Assembly: GCA_910579935.1 (NCBI GenBank) | Contig: CAJTVQ010000001.1 | Coordinates: 1 to 64,000, forward strand | Length of the DNA stretch: 64,000 nucleotides | From: an uncultured Lachnospiraceae bacterium | GTDB lineage: Bacteria; Bacillota; Clostridia; Lachnospirales; Lachnospiraceae | Direction of reading: 5' to 3' | In this document: in pieces, positions 44,669-53,246 of the stretch | Position numbering within the stretch: position 1 is the stretch's first letter | How the letters are laid out: each line of letters starts with the position of its first letter | Program-made: the position numbers and the translations under genes | Notes under the pieces: model-generated | Seen by the model: only the letters and a program-made list of their open reading frames with translations | Told to the model about the DNA's origin: nothing | The model's database searches: none

Positions 44669-46365
44669 ATCTGACAATTGACGGTAAAAAATTACGGGTA
44701 CGCGAAGGTACCACCATTATGAAAGCGGCGGCAGGCATCGGCATCCGGATACCGCATTTATGCTACCTGGAGGGAATCAACGAAATCGGTGCCTGCAAGG
44801 TATGCGTAGTGGAAATGCAGGGCAAAACAAAGCTGATCACGGCCTGCAATAATCCGGTAGAAGAGGGCATGGTACTGTATACCAATTCTGCGAAAGTCCG
44901 TTCCGTCCGCAGGACGAATGTGGAACTGATCCTTTCCCAGCATGACTGCAGCTGTGCAACCTGTGTGAGGAGCGGCAACTGCAATCTGCAGAAACTGGCA
45001 AACGACCTGGGCATTTTGGAAATCCCTTATGAAAAAGAAGTGCAGCGCCATCCGTGGAATAAAGAGTTTCCTTTGATCAGGGATTCTGCAAAATGCATTA
45101 AATGTATGCGCTGCGTACAGATTTGCGACAAGGTGCAGGACTTACATATCTGGGACGTACAGAACACCGGTTCCAGAACCACGGTGGATGTAAGCCGGAA
45201 CCGTTGCATCGAGGAATCGGACTGCAGCCTGTGCGGGCAGTGCATTACCCATTGTCCGACCGGGGCGCTCAGGGAAAGAGATGACCTTTCGAAAGTGTTC
45301 CGTGCGCTGGCCGACCCCGAAACCGTAACGGTCGTGCAGGTGGCTCCGGCTGTAAGGGCTGCCTGGGGAGAAGCGTTAGGACTTCCCCCGTCCGCTGCCA
45401 CCGAAGGGCGAATGGTTTCCGCTTTGAAGCAGATCGGCTTTGATTATGTATTCGATACGAATTTTTCCGCCGACCTGACCATTATGGAGGAAGGAACGGA
45501 ACTGATCCACCGGCTTTCCGACGGGGAAGCGCATGAATACCCGATGTTTACTTCCTGCTGTCCGGGCTGGGTCAGCTTCATGAAATCCCAGTATCCGGAT
45601 ATGGCCTGCAACCTTTCTACGGCAAAATCCCCGCAGCAGATGTTCGGGGCGATAGCAAAAACTTATTTTGCGGAGAAAGCAGGGATTCCGGCGGAGAAAA
45701 TTTTCAGTATTTCCATCATGCCCTGTGTTTCCAAGAAGCGGGAAGCGACGCTGCCCGATATGTACAGCTGCGGCGCCGGCGCCGATGTGGATTTGGTGCT
45801 GACCACGCGGGAATTCGGAAGGCTGGTGAGGGCGGAGCATATCACGCCGGAACTTCTGGAGGAAATGGAGTTTGATTCGCCGTTAGGAGAAAGTACCGGC
45901 GCCGGCGTTATTTTCGGCGCGACCGGAGGCGTCATGGAAGCGGCGCTCCGAACGGCCGCTTATGTGCTGACCGGCGAAAATCCGGTGCCGGATTTCCAGA
46001 CCGTTAGAGGAATGGAGGGACGGAAGGAAAGTACGTTCCGTATCGGAAATATGGAATTGGCCACCTGTACGGTGAGCGGATTGAAAAACGCAAGAGAACT
46101 GTTGGAGGATATCCGGAAAGGAACCGTGCATTATGATTTCGTGGAAGTCATGGCATGTCCCGGCGGGTGCGTGGGAGGCGGCGGACAGCCGATTAAAGAC
46201 GGCGAAGAACTGGCCGGAGTACGGGCGCCCAAATTGTATGAACTGGACCGCAACCGTCCGATCCGGTATTCCCATGAGAATCCTGAGATTCAGAAACTGT
46301 ACAAGGAGTATCTGGGAGAACCTTTGAGCGAAAGAGCGCATGAATTGCTGCATACACAGATATGA
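44662..46365 (+). CDS. [FeFe]-hydrogenase, group A
   Basis: 567 residues. Cofactor sites in order: plant-type [2Fe-2S] (CYLEGINEIGACKVC, later TACNNP); His-ligated [4Fe-4S] HDCSCATCVRSGNC; two [4Fe-4S] clusters CIKCMRCVQIC and CSLCGQCITHCP; then the H-cluster motifs TSCCPGW (about 297), MPCVSKK (about 353) and ACPGGCVGGGGQP (about 498). All H-cluster cysteines are present; MPCVSKK differs slightly from the common MPCTAKK. It makes or consumes H2 in the cytoplasm and disposes of fermentation electrons. The upstream flavoprotein is translationally coupled. HydE/F/G maturases are not in the window. Confidence 0.94.
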   Translation: MVNLTIDGKKLRVREGTTIMKAAAGIGIRIPHLCYLEGINEIGACKVCVVEMQGKTKLITACNNPVEEGMVLYTNSAKVRSVRRTNVELILSQHDCSCATCVRSGNCNLQKLANDLGILEIPYEKEVQRHPWNKEFPLIRDSAKCIKCMRCVQICDKVQDLHIWDVQNTGSRTTVDVSRNRCIEESDCSLCGQCITHCPTGALRERDDLSKVFRALADPETVTVVQVAPAVRAAWGEALGLPPSAATEGRMVSALKQIGFDYVFDTNFSADLTIMEEGTELIHRLSDGEAHEYPMFTSCCPGWVSFMKSQYPDMACNLSTAKSPQQMFGAIAKTYFAEKAGIPAEKIFSISIMPCVSKKREATLPDMYSCGAGADVDLVLTTREFGRLVRAEHITPELLEEMEFDSPLGESTGAGVIFGATGGVMEAALRTAAYVLTGENPVPDFQTVRGMEGRKESTFRIGNMELATCTVSGLKNARELLEDIRKGTVHYDFVEVMACPGGCVGGGGQPIKDGEELAGVRAPKLYELDRNRPIRYSHENPEIQKLYKEYLGEPLSERAHELLHTQI

Positions 46366-46419
46366 CGCACAGGCGCAAGACGACAAAAATAAAACTGTGA
46401 GATCATGACCTGATGAAAG

Positions 46420-46456
46420 CGGATGTCCTGCTGCAGAAAGCAGGACATCCGTCTTT
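46420..46456 (+). terminator. Terminator-like hairpin after the hydrogenase operon
   Basis: Twelve-base-pair perfect stem CGGATGTCCTGC/GCAGGACATCCG, 8-base loop, then TCTTT. It overlaps a spurious upstream start of the next gene. Confidence 0.65.
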
Positions 46457-46481
46457 GGGAGAGAGGAGCGAAATTCATTTC

Positions 46482-47090
46482 ATGCTGTTTTTGATTTCGG
46501 AACTGCTAAGTGCGCTGCTTCAGATTTGCCTGTTTTCTGTCATCCCCTTTTTATGGTGGCTTGTCTCTGCCCGTAAAGAGAACTTTTTTCACTGGCTTGG
46601 ATTTTCAAAACCGGAAAGCAATGTTTCATTTCTTCATACCATAATGCTTACTGTCCTGGCAGCAGCGGCATATGGGATATTGACCACGCTTTTTATAAAC
46701 GGTTTTTCAGATGGGATCACGCAGGCAGGCAACCAGTTTGCCGGCAAAGGATTTCGTGCCATTCCTGCCGTTTTGCTATATGCTTATATGCAGACCGGAC
46801 TATCCGAAGAACTGCTGTTCAGGGGGTTCCTGCTAAAAAGGATTGCTTCCAAATTAGGATTTTATGTGGGAAACACGATACAGGCATTGCTGTTCGGAGC
46901 GGTTCATGGCATTCCGTTCGGAATCATAACCGGCAGTTTGACCGTGACCGTGATATTGACAGTCCTTCCGGGCGCATTCGGCTGGTTTGAGGGCTGGCTG
47001 AATGAAAAACGTTTCGGCGGCTCCATTCTCCCCTGCTGGCTGCTGCACGGAACGATCAATCTGATTGCCGCCTGTTCACAGCTTTCATAA
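46482..47090 (+). CDS. CPBP-family intramembrane glutamic endopeptidase
   Basis: 202 residues from ATG 46482, preceded by GAGAGGAG; an in-frame ATG at 46413 lies before the terminator hairpin and is rejected. Several membrane helices carry the CAAX-protease/bacteriocin-processing motifs: SEELLFRGFLLKRI (catalytic Glu pair), FGAVHGIPFG and a final LLHGTINL with conserved His residues. In bacteria these enzymes act in protein processing or bacteriocin self-immunity. No bacteriocin gene is seen nearby. It ends just before a repeat end (47087-47109). Confidence 0.85.
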   Translation: MLFLISELLSALLQICLFSVIPFLWWLVSARKENFFHWLGFSKPESNVSFLHTIMLTVLAAAAYGILTTLFINGFSDGITQAGNQFAGKGFRAIPAVLLYAYMQTGLSEELLFRGFLLKRIASKLGFYVGNTIQALLFGAVHGIPFGIITGSLTVTVILTVLPGAFGWFEGWLNEKRFGGSILPCWLLHGTINLIAACSQLS

Positions 47091-47109
47091 GTTATTTCTG
47101 TACAGTTCC
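47087..47109. repeat. Single repeat end related to the 7409 element
   Basis: TAAGTTATTTCTGTACAGTTCC, minus-strand GGAACTGTACAGAAATAACTT, matches the terminal sequence of the element at 7409-7563 with one changed tract and no second arm nearby. Its last C is the first base of the CTA that forms the tmcAL stop codon on the minus strand. Confidence 0.55.
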
Positions 47110-48371
47110 TAAACAATGACCGGCTGTCTGGCATATTCATGCACGAAGGGAACGCGGAATTTGGCCGCCGTCACGGAATGGTAAATGTGGGCCGCCCGTA
47201 TATCCTGTTCCAGCATGGAATGTCCTTCCGGCGAAAGCAGTTGATGTGCGCCGGAAAGTTTGGAAATCATCGGGACAGCCGTATGCGCTTTTAATTCTTT
47301 CAGAAGCGGGGCGGCAGTTTGGCAAAATCCCAGAATCCGTGCATAAGCAATATAGTCGTTTCCGACATATTCCTCCATCTGCATCTGTGTCATGTTCAAA
47401 AGAATATGAAGAAGACAGCGGCTTAAGCGGGAATAAGTAACATCTTTGGATTTTAACAGGCTGCAGAAAGCATCGTATCCGGTGAAGCCCAAAAGATTCC
47501 GGCATATTTTATCGGATAATCCCTCATTGACATCTAAGTAACGGGAAAAGCCGGCCGGGGCTTCCTGCAGGAGTTTATAATGGAGCAGGGTAGAAAAATC
47601 ATCGCTGCAGACAGGGAAGCTGCGGTTTAGGGACTGTTCCAGCAGAGAATACGCAGAGGCCGGAACATGGGGGCGGAGAGAGAGAAGCGTTCCGTTTCCT
47701 TTCAAACTGCTCCGGAGGGCAGTGGCAGAACTCAGTGTTCCGTCCGATACCGGCCGTTTGTCAGCGGGCGTCAGGGTGATGTCATGATAATGGTTTCCTT
47801 TGCGCGTTATGGTATAAGGAAGAATAGAGCTGTTTCTGACAAACAACGATTTAATGTATTCCATGCCGAGAATATTGTTGGGAGAGGAAAAAAGAGACGG
47901 TTCATACGGGGAACCGCTCAGGAATGCCTCCAGGGCAAGGCTGCGCGCCTTTGGAAAAGAATGGCCGTTTTTCAGTTCCTGCTGCAAAAGAATCCGGTAT
48001 TCTTCCGGCTCTTTTGCAAGAACGGAAGCAATAGCAGAAAGTTCCCCGATGCTGCCGCATTCGCTGCCGAAACAAAGCGCGTTCACGCTTCCCAGCTTAT
48101 CCAGCAGCGTAACAGCTCCCATGGCAAAATATTCCGCGCTTCCGGCCGCATAAAAAAGCGGCAGTTCCAGCACCAGATCCACACCGTTTCGCAGGGCTGC
48201 TTCCGTGCGCAGATATTTATCCGACACGGCGGGGGCGCCGCGCTGCACAAAATCACCGCTGATGACGGCAATGACATAATCGGCGTCCGTTATCCGGCGT
48301 GTTTCCTCGATATGGTATTTGTGTCCGTTGTGGAACGGATTGTATTCCGCAATAATTCCCGTGATTTTCAT
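47109..48371 (-). CDS. tmcAL: tRNA(Met) cytidine acetate ligase TmcAL
   Basis: About 420 residues from ATG 48371 (MKITGIIAEYNPFHNGHKYH); the longer upstream frame lacks support, while AGGGGAAG precedes this start. FHNGH is the HxGH nucleotidyltransferase motif that binds ATP; VISGDFVQRGAPAVSDKYLR and LPLFYAAGSAEYFAMGAV are strongly conserved in the YlbM family. The enzyme forms acetyl-AMP from acetate and ATP and acetylates the wobble cytidine (ac4C34) of elongator tRNA-Met. The location next to pta-ackA, the acetate-forming genes, is common in Firmicutes. The stop codon lies at the junction with a small repeat. Confidence 0.93.
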   Translation of the reverse strand: MKITGIIAEYNPFHNGHKYHIEETRRITDADYVIAVISGDFVQRGAPAVSDKYLRTEAALRNGVDLVLELPLFYAAGSAEYFAMGAVTLLDKLGSVNALCFGSECGSIGELSAIASVLAKEPEEYRILLQQELKNGHSFPKARSLALEAFLSGSPYEPSLFSSPNNILGMEYIKSLFVRNSSILPYTITRKGNHYHDITLTPADKRPVSDGTLSSATALRSSLKGNGTLLSLRPHVPASAYSLLEQSLNRSFPVCSDDFSTLLHYKLLQEAPAGFSRYLDVNEGLSDKICRNLLGFTGYDAFCSLLKSKDVTYSRLSRCLLHILLNMTQMQMEEYVGNDYIAYARILGFCQTAAPLLKELKAHTAVPMISKLSGAHQLLSPEGHSMLEQDIRAAHIYHSVTAAKFRVPFVHEYARQPVIV

Positions 48372-48532
48372 AGGCTTCCCCTGATCATAATGTTTTTTCA
48401 CTCTATTGTACCTGCTGAAACAGTCGTGCAAATCTGCTAAAAGCGTAACATGTTTCCGACTGTAATTCAATGAAGGAATTATTTGTTAATATTTTAACAT
48501 AATATGCTTATATTTTTGTACTTAATTAAACA

Positions 48533-48587
48533 CAAGATTTGCAAGATTTTGGATGATTTTTGGCTTGTATGCAGGAGGCAAATCTTG
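48533..48587. promoter_or_regulatory. Inverted repeat flanking the pta promoter
   Basis: CAAGATTTGC (48533-48542) and GCAAATCTTG (48578-48587) form a perfect 10-bp inverted repeat with a 35-base spacer that contains the -35 box. Possible operator or looping site for pta-ackA. Confidence 0.4.
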
Positions 48588-48593
48588 TATAAT
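48565..48593 (+). promoter_or_regulatory. Predicted sigma-A promoter of pta-ackA
   Basis: -35 TTGTAT (48565-48570), 17-base spacer, perfect -10 TATAAT (48588-48593). Start of transcription near 48600, about 64 bases before pta. Confidence 0.65.
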
Positions 48594-48663
48594 TTGTGTA
48601 TATAATACAAGTTACAGAAAGAAATACTTGTGAAAAATTCATATTCGGAAAGGAGATAGGGCT

Positions 48664-49665
48664 ATGTCTTATATAGACATTATCAAGGACAAGGCGAGAA
48701 GCGACAAAAAAACCATTGTTTTGCCGGAAACTACGGATAAGAGGACATTGATTGCGGCATCCCATATTATGGCGGAGGGAATCGCAAATATTATTTTGGT
48801 GGGTAATGAAGAGAAGATCATGGACGGCGCCGGCTGGCTGGAAGTAGAACTGGACAGGGCGACCATTATCGATCCTGAGACGACGGAAAAGCTGGACGAG
48901 TATACGGAACTTTTGTATGAAACGAGAAAAGCAAAGGGCATGACACCGGAGAAAGCCCGTGAGATTTTAAAGAGTGACTATCTGACATTCGGCGTCATGA
49001 TGGTAAAGGCAAACGATGCGGACGGAATGGTTGCAGGCGCATGTCATGCAACGGCTGATACCTTAAGACCGGCCCTGCAGATACTTAAGACGGCGCCGGG
49101 TGTGAAGCTGGTTTCCGGATTCTTCTTAATGGACGTACCGGATTGTGAATTCGGCGACGGAGGGACTTTTCTTTTTGCAGACTGCGGCCTGAATCAGGAT
49201 CCGACGGCGGAAGAACTGGCAGCCATCGCGGATTCCAGCGCGAAGAGTTTCAAACAGCTGGTAGGTTCCAAACCGATCATTGCCATGCTGTCCCATTCCA
49301 CAAAAGGAAGTGCAAAACATGAACTGGTAGATAAAGTCGTAGAAGCTACGGCCATTGCCCATGAAAGATATCCGCATCTTGCGCTGGACGGGGAATTACA
49401 GGCCGATGCGGCGCTGGTTCCTCAGGTGGCGAAATCCAAGGCTCCCGAAAGCGAAGTGGCAGGAAAAGCAAACGTGCTCATTTTCCCGAATCTGGACTGC
49501 GGCAACATCGGCTACAAACTGGTGCAGAGACTGGCAAAAGCGGAAGCTTACGGGCCTATGCTGCAGGGAATTTCCAAGCCTGTCAACGATCTGTCCCGCG
49601 GCTGTTCCTGGCAGGATATTGTAGGCGTTGTAGCATTAACGGCAGTGCAGGCACAGCTTGCGTAA
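48664..49665 (+). CDS. pta: Phosphate acetyltransferase
   Basis: 333 residues, the short clostridial/Bacillus-type Pta without the N-terminal DRTGG domain. Conserved regions: KTIVLPETTDKRTLIAASHI, MMVKANDADGMVAGACHATA and the C-terminal NVLIFPNLDCGNIGYKLVQR, which forms the CoA/acetyl-phosphate site. It converts acetyl-CoA and phosphate to acetyl phosphate. ATG 48664 follows AAAGGAGATAGG. The acetate kinase gene is 66 bases downstream, so both act together in ATP-yielding acetate formation. Confidence 0.96.
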   Translation: MSYIDIIKDKARSDKKTIVLPETTDKRTLIAASHIMAEGIANIILVGNEEKIMDGAGWLEVELDRATIIDPETTEKLDEYTELLYETRKAKGMTPEKAREILKSDYLTFGVMMVKANDADGMVAGACHATADTLRPALQILKTAPGVKLVSGFFLMDVPDCEFGDGGTFLFADCGLNQDPTAEELAAIADSSAKSFKQLVGSKPIIAMLSHSTKGSAKHELVDKVVEATAIAHERYPHLALDGELQADAALVPQVAKSKAPESEVAGKANVLIFPNLDCGNIGYKLVQRLAKAEAYGPMLQGISKPVNDLSRGCSWQDIVGVVALTAVQAQLA

Positions 49666-49731
49666 ACGATTTTTTAGAAGGGACAGGTCTTCCTGTCTGA
49701 TATAGCACATAGGAAATTGGAGGGAGAAGAA

Positions 49732-50928
49732 ATGAATATATTAGTCATTAACTGCGGAAGTTCCTCGCTGAAATTCCAGTTGATTGATTCCGAAAGTGAA
49801 AAAGTAAGCGCAAAGGGGTTATGCGAAAGAATCGGCATTGAGGGCAGCCAGCTTGTATACAGTCCCGCCGGCGGTGAGAAAGTGACGACCCTAACGCCGA
49901 TGCCCGACCATACGGCGGCCATCAAACTGGTATTACAGGCATTGACCGATGAAAAAACGGGAGTGGTAAAAAGTCTGGATGAAATCGGGGCAGTTGGTCA
50001 CCGTATCGTACATGGCGGAGAGAAATTTGCGGCATCCACACTGATTACGGATGAAGTAATCCAGGCTATCGAGGAATGCAATGAACTGGCGCCTCTGCAC
50101 AATCCTGCCAACCTGATCGGAATTGCCGCATGTCGGGAACTGATGCCCCAAACCCCCATGGCAGGAGTCTTTGATACGGCGTTCCATCAGACAATGCCGG
50201 AAGAAGCATATATGTACGGCCTTCCTTATGAGTATTACAAGAAGTATAAGGTAAGAAGGTACGGTTTTCACGGAACAAGCCATTCCTATGTTTCCCACAG
50301 GGCGGCGGAAGTCCTGAATCGGAACTATGAGGATTTGAAGATAATCGTCTGCCATCTGGGCAACGGTGCCAGCGTATCGGCCGTTAAGAACGGCAAATGT
50401 GTGGATACTTCCATGGGCCTTACCCCCCTGGAGGGGCTGATCATGGGAACCCGTTCCGGGGATATTGATCCGGCGATCATTGAATTCCTTGCCCATAAGG
50501 AAAATAAGGGAATCGATGACATCATGAAAGTCCTGAATAAAGAATCCGGTGTGCTGGGGCTTTCTGACGGGCTCTCTTCCGATTTCCGTGATTTGGAAGA
50601 TAGCTATCATAAGGGAGAAGAGGCAGGTATCCGCACGCTGAAGACCTTTTCTTATCGTGTAGCAAAATACATTGGCGCCTACACCGCTGCAATGAACGGT
50701 GTGGATGCGATCTGCTTTACTGCCGGATTGGGAGAAAACGGTTCTTTCGTACGGAGCATGATCTGTGAATATCTAGGTTATCTCGGAATTACGATCGATG
50801 CGGAAGCAAACGGCAAACGCGGAGAAGATATCGTGATATCCACTGCCGATTCCAAAACGAAAGTTTTGGTGATCCCTACCAATGAAGAGCTGGCTATCGC
50901 AAGGGAAACGGCTGCGTTAGTGAAATAA
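49732..50928 (+). CDS. ackA: Acetate kinase
   Basis: 398 residues starting MNILVINCGSSSLKFQLIDS, the N-terminal phosphate-binding motif; a TTG start at 49717 is rejected because GGAGGGAGAAG lies just before ATG 49732. Further signatures are GAVGHRIVHGGEKF, RYGFHGTSHSYVSHRAAE and FTAGLGENG. It transfers phosphate from acetyl phosphate to ADP, making ATP and acetate. Second gene of the pta-ackA operon. Confidence 0.97.
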   Translation: MNILVINCGSSSLKFQLIDSESEKVSAKGLCERIGIEGSQLVYSPAGGEKVTTLTPMPDHTAAIKLVLQALTDEKTGVVKSLDEIGAVGHRIVHGGEKFAASTLITDEVIQAIEECNELAPLHNPANLIGIAACRELMPQTPMAGVFDTAFHQTMPEEAYMYGLPYEYYKKYKVRRYGFHGTSHSYVSHRAAEVLNRNYEDLKIIVCHLGNGASVSAVKNGKCVDTSMGLTPLEGLIMGTRSGDIDPAIIEFLAHKENKGIDDIMKVLNKESGVLGLSDGLSSDFRDLEDSYHKGEEAGIRTLKTFSYRVAKYIGAYTAAMNGVDAICFTAGLGENGSFVRSMICEYLGYLGITIDAEANGKRGEDIVISTADSKTKVLVIPTNEELAIARETAALVK

Positions 50929-50942
50929 AAGGTGATACAGGA

Positions 50943-50973
50943 TAAGCCGCAGAGCTTTTGCTTCTGCGGCTTA
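50943..50973 (+). terminator. Terminator-like hairpin after ackA
   Basis: Eleven-base-pair perfect stem TAAGCCGCAGA/TCTGCGGCTTA with a 9-base loop; no clear T-run on the plus strand. Confidence 0.5.
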
Positions 50974-51010
50974 AAATGTATTTATGACAATTTATGAAAG
51001 GCGGCGGACG

Positions 51011-52240
51011 ATGACAGAAAAGACTTCACAGGCACATTTTACAAGAAAAATGAAAAAAACCCATACCATCCTCCTGCCTCAGATGCTGGAATATCATTCC
51101 TGTTTCCTGAAAGCCGCTTTTGAAGGGAGCGGTTATCATTTCGACGTCATGCATGGGAGTAAAAAACTGAAAGACAGGGCGTTAAAATACATCAATCATG
51201 ACTATTGCTATCCGGGTGTGCTGATCGTCGGCCAGGTATTGGAAGTGTTGGAAGAAAAAAGCTATCCGGCGGACCAGATCGCTTTTATGGAACCGCAGGC
51301 CGGCGGAGCCTGCCGGGCAGGAAACTATTATCAGACCATCATCCATATCCTGAAAAAATGCGGACAGGAGCAGATTCCGGTGATTTCTTTGAATTTCAGG
51401 GGGCAGGAGAGACATTCCGGTTTCCGTATCACGCCGAAACTTCTGTCCGCCGCTGCAGCGGCCGTTTGCTTTGGAGATTTGATCATGTGTTTATACCAGC
51501 AGGTAAAGCCTTATGAGTGCAGGGCCGGTGAGACGGACCGGGTAAGGCACAGGCTGGAGCAGGAGGTAACGGAACGGATCCGGAGGCACCGGGGCATACA
51601 TGGCAGGAGCAGAAGAGCGGCTTACCGCCGTATTATCGATGCCTTTGCCGATATTGCCGTCCGCAGGGAAGAAAAAAAGAAGATAGGAATTACAGGGGAA
51701 ATTTATGTGAAATTTTCTTCTTTGGGTAATCACAATCTGGAGAATTTCCTGACGGAGCATAACTGCCAATGCATGATGGGCGGCTTTATAAATTATGCAA
51801 TTTATGTGATGGACAGTGAAAGAAGCTGCTGGCAGCTAAACCATTCGGACAAGTTCCTGCTGAAAGGCTATGATATGGTGCTTGGTTATCTGAAAAAAGT
51901 GCAGGAAGAGCTATATCAGGAAATCGAACGCGGCGGCCGCTTTCAGGCGGATCTGCCGTTTGACCGGTTAAAGAAAAAGGCGGAGGATATGATCGGCTAT
52001 CACTGCATGACCGGAGACGGATGGCTGGTAGCTGCGGAAGTCGGGGCAGCCGTCGAAATGGGCTGCAAAAATGTCCTGATCCTTCATCCGTTCGGCTGCC
52101 TGGTCAGTCATGTCTGCGAAAGGGGAATCGTAAAAAAACTGCGTATGCGGTATCCGGGGGTAAATATCCAGACGATTGAGTATGACTATGATTCCAGCGA
52201 TGTTTTGCGGGAAAGCCGGATTTTGCTCGGACTTGGATGA
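51011..52240 (+). CDS. Acyl-CoA dehydratase activase-related protein (DUF2229-like), orphan
   Basis: About 409 residues from ATG 51011 (MTEKTSQAHF). The sequence resembles the C-terminal half of the large 2-hydroxyacyl-CoA dehydratase activator/HgdC-related proteins (DUF2229): LLPQMLEYHSCFLKAAFEGS, NHDYCYPGVLIVGQVLE, FMEPQAGGACRAGNYY, GEIYVKFSSLGNHNLENFL and LILHPFGCLVSHVCERG. Several conserved Cys may hold an Fe-S cluster. The ASKHA-type ATPase half is absent, and no dehydratase genes flank it. It may work with an activase encoded elsewhere. Function uncertain. Confidence 0.75.
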   Translation: MTEKTSQAHFTRKMKKTHTILLPQMLEYHSCFLKAAFEGSGYHFDVMHGSKKLKDRALKYINHDYCYPGVLIVGQVLEVLEEKSYPADQIAFMEPQAGGACRAGNYYQTIIHILKKCGQEQIPVISLNFRGQERHSGFRITPKLLSAAAAAVCFGDLIMCLYQQVKPYECRAGETDRVRHRLEQEVTERIRRHRGIHGRSRRAAYRRIIDAFADIAVRREEKKKIGITGEIYVKFSSLGNHNLENFLTEHNCQCMMGGFINYAIYVMDSERSCWQLNHSDKFLLKGYDMVLGYLKKVQEELYQEIERGGRFQADLPFDRLKKKAEDMIGYHCMTGDGWLVAAEVGAAVEMGCKNVLILHPFGCLVSHVCERGIVKKLRMRYPGVNIQTIEYDYDSSDVLRESRILLGLG

Positions 52241-52358
52241 CTTAAGACGGTCCGCGTACGGTGTCCGGCCGGACCGTATGCGAAAACCGGTCAGACTCGG
52301 CGTCATAGTTTCCATTTTTCCCTAATATATATTACAAAGACCGTTATGGGTAACAGGT

Positions 52359-53201
52359 ATGATAGACAAAATCAAAAAACAGCGGAAAAATATTCGGATC
52401 GCACTGATTCTGTGCGCCATGTTTTTCGCCGGCAGGGGAGCCGGATATCTGACACAAAGGCTGGAGGCCGCTTCGGGCCGTCCCATCAATTCCGTAGGTT
52501 CCACCCATATTGCCGCTTCCGAAAACTGGGGCCTTGGCGGCTATGGGGATGAAACCCAGCCTACGGGAATCGCTTCCGCGGAAGAATTGAAAAAATACGA
52601 TGCTTACTATGTGGGGGATGCAGAGGAAAAAGTCATTTATCTGACCTTCGATGCAGGGTATGAAAACGGAAATACGGAACCGATTCTGGATGCATTAAAG
52701 AAGCACAATGCACCTGCCACATTTTTTGTAGTGGGTCACTATCTGGAATCGGCTCCCGATTTGGTGAAACGAATGGTGGAAGAGGGCCACTGCGTGGGAA
52801 ACCATACGTATCACCATCTGGATATGTCCAAAATATCCGATAAAGCTTCTTTCCAAAAAGAAATGGACGACGTGGCAAAAGCATATGAAGCGATTACCGG
52901 ACAAAAACTCACCATGTACTACCGTCCGCCCCAGGGTAAGTACAGCGCGGAAAATCTTGCGATGGCAAAAGAACTTGGATATAAGACCTTTTTCTGGAGC
53001 CTTGCTTATGTGGACTGGTATCAGGATAAACAGCCTTCCAAAGAGGAAGCTTTTGAGAAGCTGACGGGCCGGATTCATCCCGGCGCCATCGTACTGCTGC
53101 ACAGCACGTCTCAGACAAACGGGGAAATCATGGATGAACTGCTGTCCAAATGGGAAGAAATGGGTTATACGTTTAAACCGTTGTCCGATTTGGTACAGTA
53201 A
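52359..53201 (+). CDS. pdaA: PdaA-like polysaccharide deacetylase
   Basis: 280 residues. An N-terminal hydrophobic segment (about 12-30) acts as a signal anchor, so the enzyme works outside the membrane. The NodB domain has YLTFDAGYENGNTEPIL (metal Asp region; DAGYE instead of DDG is typical of the PdaA branch), NHTYHHLDMS (His pair), YYRPPQGKYS and VLLHSTSQTNG. PdaA removes the N-acetyl of peptidoglycan N-acetylmuramic acid to allow muramic delta-lactam formation in spore cortex. That points to a sporulating lineage, but a vegetative cell-wall role is possible. Confidence 0.85.
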   Translation: MIDKIKKQRKNIRIALILCAMFFAGRGAGYLTQRLEAASGRPINSVGSTHIAASENWGLGGYGDETQPTGIASAEELKKYDAYYVGDAEEKVIYLTFDAGYENGNTEPILDALKKHNAPATFFVVGHYLESAPDLVKRMVEEGHCVGNHTYHHLDMSKISDKASFQKEMDDVAKAYEAITGQKLTMYYRPPQGKYSAENLAMAKELGYKTFFWSLAYVDWYQDKQPSKEEAFEKLTGRIHPGAIVLLHSTSQTNGEIMDELLSKWEEMGYTFKPLSDLVQ

Positions 53202-53246
53202 CAGAAAACCAAACAATACACCGTGAAATGAATGGGGACAGAGCAT

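Noticed and set aside
46413..46481. Upstream start for the CPBP protease gene
   Set aside because: The added residues are encoded by the terminator hairpin of the hydrogenase operon, and a ribosome binding site precedes ATG 46482.
47667..48440. Plus-strand ORF of 257 codons
   Set aside because: Antisense to tmcAL, which has clear family motifs.
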